NCBI GenBank assembly: GCA_025355255.1
Contig: JANYAA010000461.1
Span: forward strand, 1-5,762
DNA from: Chloroflexota bacterium
GTDB taxonomy: Bacteria > Chloroflexota > Limnocylindria > Limnocylindrales > CSP1-4
Reading direction: 5' to 3'
Length of the DNA: 5,762 bases
Part shown: piece by piece, positions 4,044 through 5,762 of the stretch
Layout of the letters: each line of letters opens with the position of its first letter
Position numbering within the stretch: the first letter of the stretch is position 1
Made by a program: the position numbers and the translations under genes
The notes under the pieces: model-generated
The model's input: only the letters and a program-made list of their open reading frames with translations
The model's database searches: none
Told to the model about the DNA's origin: nothing

Positions 4044-4370
4044 GTGGCCAGATACAAGGTCCTGGCCTGGCGCGCGATCCCAACGCAGATCCACGTGACC
4101 GACGACACCGGCGCCGTTGTGAAACGGCCGATGCCGAAGTGGTTCATGCAGGAGGTCAGCCGCGTCACGATGCGCGAGGGCCTCGCCGGCACGGACGACT
4201 ACCTCGAAGCCTTCGCCTGGACGGCGCCACTTGAGCGCGCAGGCACCGCGACCGAGGTGGCCGAGGCTATCAGCGCCGAGCTGTGCGCCAAGTTTGGCCG
4301 GACGGCCGAGGGGCGGCGGATCGCCACATCGGGCAACCCCGCCGCCGCAGACGGCGACAGGGAAGCCTGA
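4044..4370 (+). CDS. Small conserved protein resembling the 'virulence factor' domain family
   Basis: This 108-residue protein reads like a compact soluble domain (residues 2-85) plus a disordered Ala/Gly/Asp tail. Recognisable segments are ARYKVLAWRAIPTQIHVTDD, KRPMPKWFMQEVSRVTMREGL, TDDYLEAFAWTAP and ATEVAEAISAEL. These resemble the domain called 'virulence factor' (as in staphylococcal CvfC), which also occurs as a stand-alone protein in environmental bacteria where it has no proven function. It has a single Cys near the end of the domain (CAKFG). It starts with GTG six bases after the previous stop and has only a weak ribosome site, so translation is likely coupled to the redox protein gene. 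Context suggests a role with the efflux operon, but that is inference; the family match is from memory. Confidence 0.6.
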   Translation: MARYKVLAWRAIPTQIHVTDDTGAVVKRPMPKWFMQEVSRVTMREGLAGTDDYLEAFAWTAPLERAGTATEVAEAISAELCAKFGRTAEGRRIATSGNPAAADGDREA

Positions 4371-4508
4371 GAGCCGCAGCGAGGGCCAACCCGGCGGCCT
4401 CAACAGCGAATATATGTAATTGCGCAAATACGCAACTACAGAGTAGGATGTTGGTGCCCCGCGGTGGCGGCGCACGCAGTCAGCCGCACCGTCGACAAGG
4501 ACCCGAGC
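4371..4508 (+). promoter_or_regulatory. Promoter region of the CoA-disulfide-reductase-like gene
   Basis: The 138 bases between the genes contain an AT-rich island (4405-4445). A possible sigma-70-like promoter is TTGCGC (4420-4425) and TAGGAT (4444-4449) with 18 bases between, which would give a leader of about 50 bases. AAGGA (4497-4501), seven bases before ATG 4509, is the ribosome site. No U-tract terminator is seen after the upstream gene. Confidence 0.4.
4416..4439. promoter_or_regulatory. Inverted repeat operator candidate overlapping the -35 region
   Basis: GTAATTGCG-CAAATA-CGCAACTAC pairs at eight of nine positions per arm around a six-base centre. It lies between and over the proposed -35 and -10 elements, where a bound repressor would block RNA polymerase. 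The regulator is not known; the arsR-like product is one candidate because it is encoded nearby. Confidence 0.5.
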
Positions 4509-5762
4509 ATGCCCCACAGCGCAGCCAGCCAGGCGTCTGGCGATCCTGAGCCCGCTTCGCGCCGCATCGTGATCATCGGCGGCGTGGCGGGCGGCATGTC
4601 CGCGGCTACCCGCCTGCGGCGGCTTGATGAGACCGCGCACATTGTCGTGATCGAGCGCAGCGGCTATGTCTCGTTTGCCAACTGCGGTCTGCCCTACCAC
4701 GTGGGCGGCCTCATCGAGAAGCGCGATGCGCTGCTGCTCCAGACCCCCGAGTCGCTCGCCGCGCGGTTCCGGCTCGATGTCCGCGTCCGCCACGAGGCCG
4801 TCCGCATCGATCGCGTGCAGCAAGTCGTCGTGGTGCGCGACCTGGCCGCTGCGGCGGGCACCGACACGGAGCTGGAACTCCCCTACGACGCGCTGATCCT
4901 CTCGCCCGGCGCCAGCGCGGTTCGTCCGCCGATCCCCGGCATCGAGCGAGCGCTCTCGCTGCGCAATGTCGAGGACGCGGACGCGATGGTGGCGGCGGCC
5001 GGTCGCGCGAAGACAGCTGTCGTCATCGGCGGCGGGTTCATCGGCCTCGAGATGGCGGAGAACCTCGTCCACCGCGGCATTCAGACGGCCATCGTTGAGG
5101 CCACTGCACAGGTCATGGCGCCGCTGGATCCGGAGATGGCGGCGCCCGTCCACGACAAGATCCGCCGGGCAGGCGTCGCCCTGCGCCTTGGCGCCGCCGT
5201 CACCGCCATCGGCGCGCACGACGTGACGCTGGCCAACGGCGAACGCCTCGCAGCCGATGTCGTGATCGCCGCCATTGGCGTTCGCCCTGAGACCGGCCTC
5301 GCCAAGGCTGCCGGGCTCACGCTCGGACCGCGGGGCGGAATCGCCACGGACGAGCACTTCCGCACCAGCGATCCCCACATCTTCGCGGTGGGCGACGCGG
5401 CGGAGAAGCGCGATGGCCTCGACGGCTCGGAGACGCTCGTCCCGCTGGCCAACACGGCCAACCGCCAGGGCCGCTTCGTGGCAGACGTCATCGCTGGCCG
5501 CCCCGGCAGGGACCGCGCCATCCAGGGCACCGCCATCGTCGGCGTCTTCGGCCTGCAGGTTGCCGTCACCGGCTGGAACGAGAAGCGCCTCCGCGCCGCA
5601 GGACGACCCTACTTGGCGGTGCACACCCATCCGGGCTCGCACGCCGGGTATTACCCCGGCGCCTCACACATGTCGCTCAAGCTGCTTGTGGATCCCGCGA
5701 CGGATCAGATCCTCGGTGCACAGGGCGTTGGGCATGCCGGCGTGGACAAGCGGATCGACGTG
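4509..5762 (+). CDS. CoA-disulfide reductase / NADH oxidase-family flavoprotein, 5' part
   Basis: 418 codons are present and the gene runs off the right edge. After a polar leader (1-18) comes the FAD-binding motif RRIVIIGGVAGGMSAATRLRRLDE (18-41), then YVSFANCGLPYHVGG (53-67) with redox Cys59, the single-cysteine active site of CoA-disulfide reductases and related NADH oxidases and persulfide reductases. A second Rossmann motif VVIGGGFIGLEMAENL (171-186) binds NAD(P)H; the second FAD motif is IFAVGDAAE (291-299). HAGYYPGA (378-385) holds the conserved tyrosines of the dimerisation domain. The family reduces CoA disulfide, CoA persulfide or polysulfide, or O2. Whether a C-terminal rhodanese domain follows, as in polysulfide/CoA-persulfide reductases, cannot be seen. 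It has its own promoter region and ribosome site. Given the sulfur-carrier operon in the same window, a sulfane-sulfur role is attractive but inferred. Confidence 0.85.
   Translation, partial: MPHSAASQASGDPEPASRRIVIIGGVAGGMSAATRLRRLDETAHIVVIERSGYVSFANCGLPYHVGGLIEKRDALLLQTPESLAARFRLDVRVRHEAVRIDRVQQVVVVRDLAAAAGTDTELELPYDALILSPGASAVRPPIPGIERALSLRNVEDADAMVAAAGRAKTAVVIGGGFIGLEMAENLVHRGIQTAIVEATAQVMAPLDPEMAAPVHDKIRRAGVALRLGAAVTAIGAHDVTLANGERLAADVVIAAIGVRPETGLAKAAGLTLGPRGGIATDEHFRTSDPHIFAVGDAAEKRDGLDGSETLVPLANTANRQGRFVADVIAGRPGRDRAIQGTAIVGVFGLQVAVTGWNEKRLRAAGRPYLAVHTHPGSHAGYYPGASHMSLKLLVDPATDQILGAQGVGHAGVDKRIDV

Noticed and set aside
3086..4234. A 382-codon plus-strand frame overlapping the permease and the next two genes
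   Set aside because: It is out of frame with three well-supported genes and is rich in Arg, Gly, Ala and His with no domain pattern.
4383..4400. A hairpin terminator after the 'virulence factor'-like gene
   Set aside because: GGCC and GGCC give only four base pairs around an eight-base loop and there is no T tract.
3396..5642. A very long open frame of 748 codons on the minus strand opposite the permease, redox, 'virulence factor' and flavoprotein genes
   Set aside because: It lies antisense to four genes with clear family motifs, has a low-complexity Arg/Asp/Gly/His-rich translation, and is an expected by-product of GC-rich codon use.
1..5762. tRNA or rRNA genes, transposases or insertion-sequence ends
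   Set aside because: No tRNA cloverleaf motifs, rRNA words beyond the short anti-Shine-Dalgarno match, transposase motifs or paired terminal repeats with target duplications were seen on either strand.

Overview
The window is GC-rich bacterial DNA with tightly packed genes, strong Shine-Dalgarno sites and some GTG starts. This fits a high-GC lineage such as an actinobacterium or a Chloroflexota relative. No rRNA or other phylogenetic marker is present, so the organism cannot be named from this sequence alone.

Left part (1-1334, minus strand): a sulfur-trafficking operon, read right to left. It encodes a DsrE2-type protein, a small DsrE-family protein, a TusA-type sulfur carrier with a CPGP motif, and, after a 75-base gap containing a perfect 9-bp hairpin, the start of an MvhD/FlpD-like protein that runs off the left edge. 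Such sets normally pass protein-bound sulfane sulfur toward a heterodisulfide-reductase-like (Hdr) redox complex. The Hdr part would lie beyond the left edge.

Middle (1335-2415): a divergent intergenic region with an AT-rich palindrome, then a plus-strand hemerythrin-like HHE gene (1550-2062), then 353 bases without a gene. The DNA on both sides of the hemerythrin gene carries a family of short GC-rich dyads built from TSACCC and GGGTSA half-sites, with an almost constant 2-3 base spacer. I do not recognise them as a known element. They are the least explained structure in the window.

Right part (2416-4370, plus strand): a compact operon of an ArsR-family repressor with a CVC metal/arsenic-type motif, an ArsP-type permease (start overlaps the repressor stop as ATGA), a 78-residue glutaredoxin-like CxxC protein, and a small protein resembling the 'virulence factor' domain family. 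Its likely job is thiol- or metalloid-responsive efflux with its own small redox partner.

Far right (4509-5762, plus strand, cut by the window end): a flavoprotein of the CoA-disulfide reductase / NADH oxidase family with the single redox Cys in SFANCG. Its promoter region holds a clear inverted repeat, GTAaTTGCG-N6-CGCAAcTAC, and a short AT-rich word shared with the divergent region upstream of the sulfur operon. Sulfur carriers, a CoA-persulfide/disulfide-type reductase, a small CxxC protein and a thiolate-type sensor together suggest a locus for handling sulfane sulfur, thiols and soft metalloids. That reading is inference from gene content.
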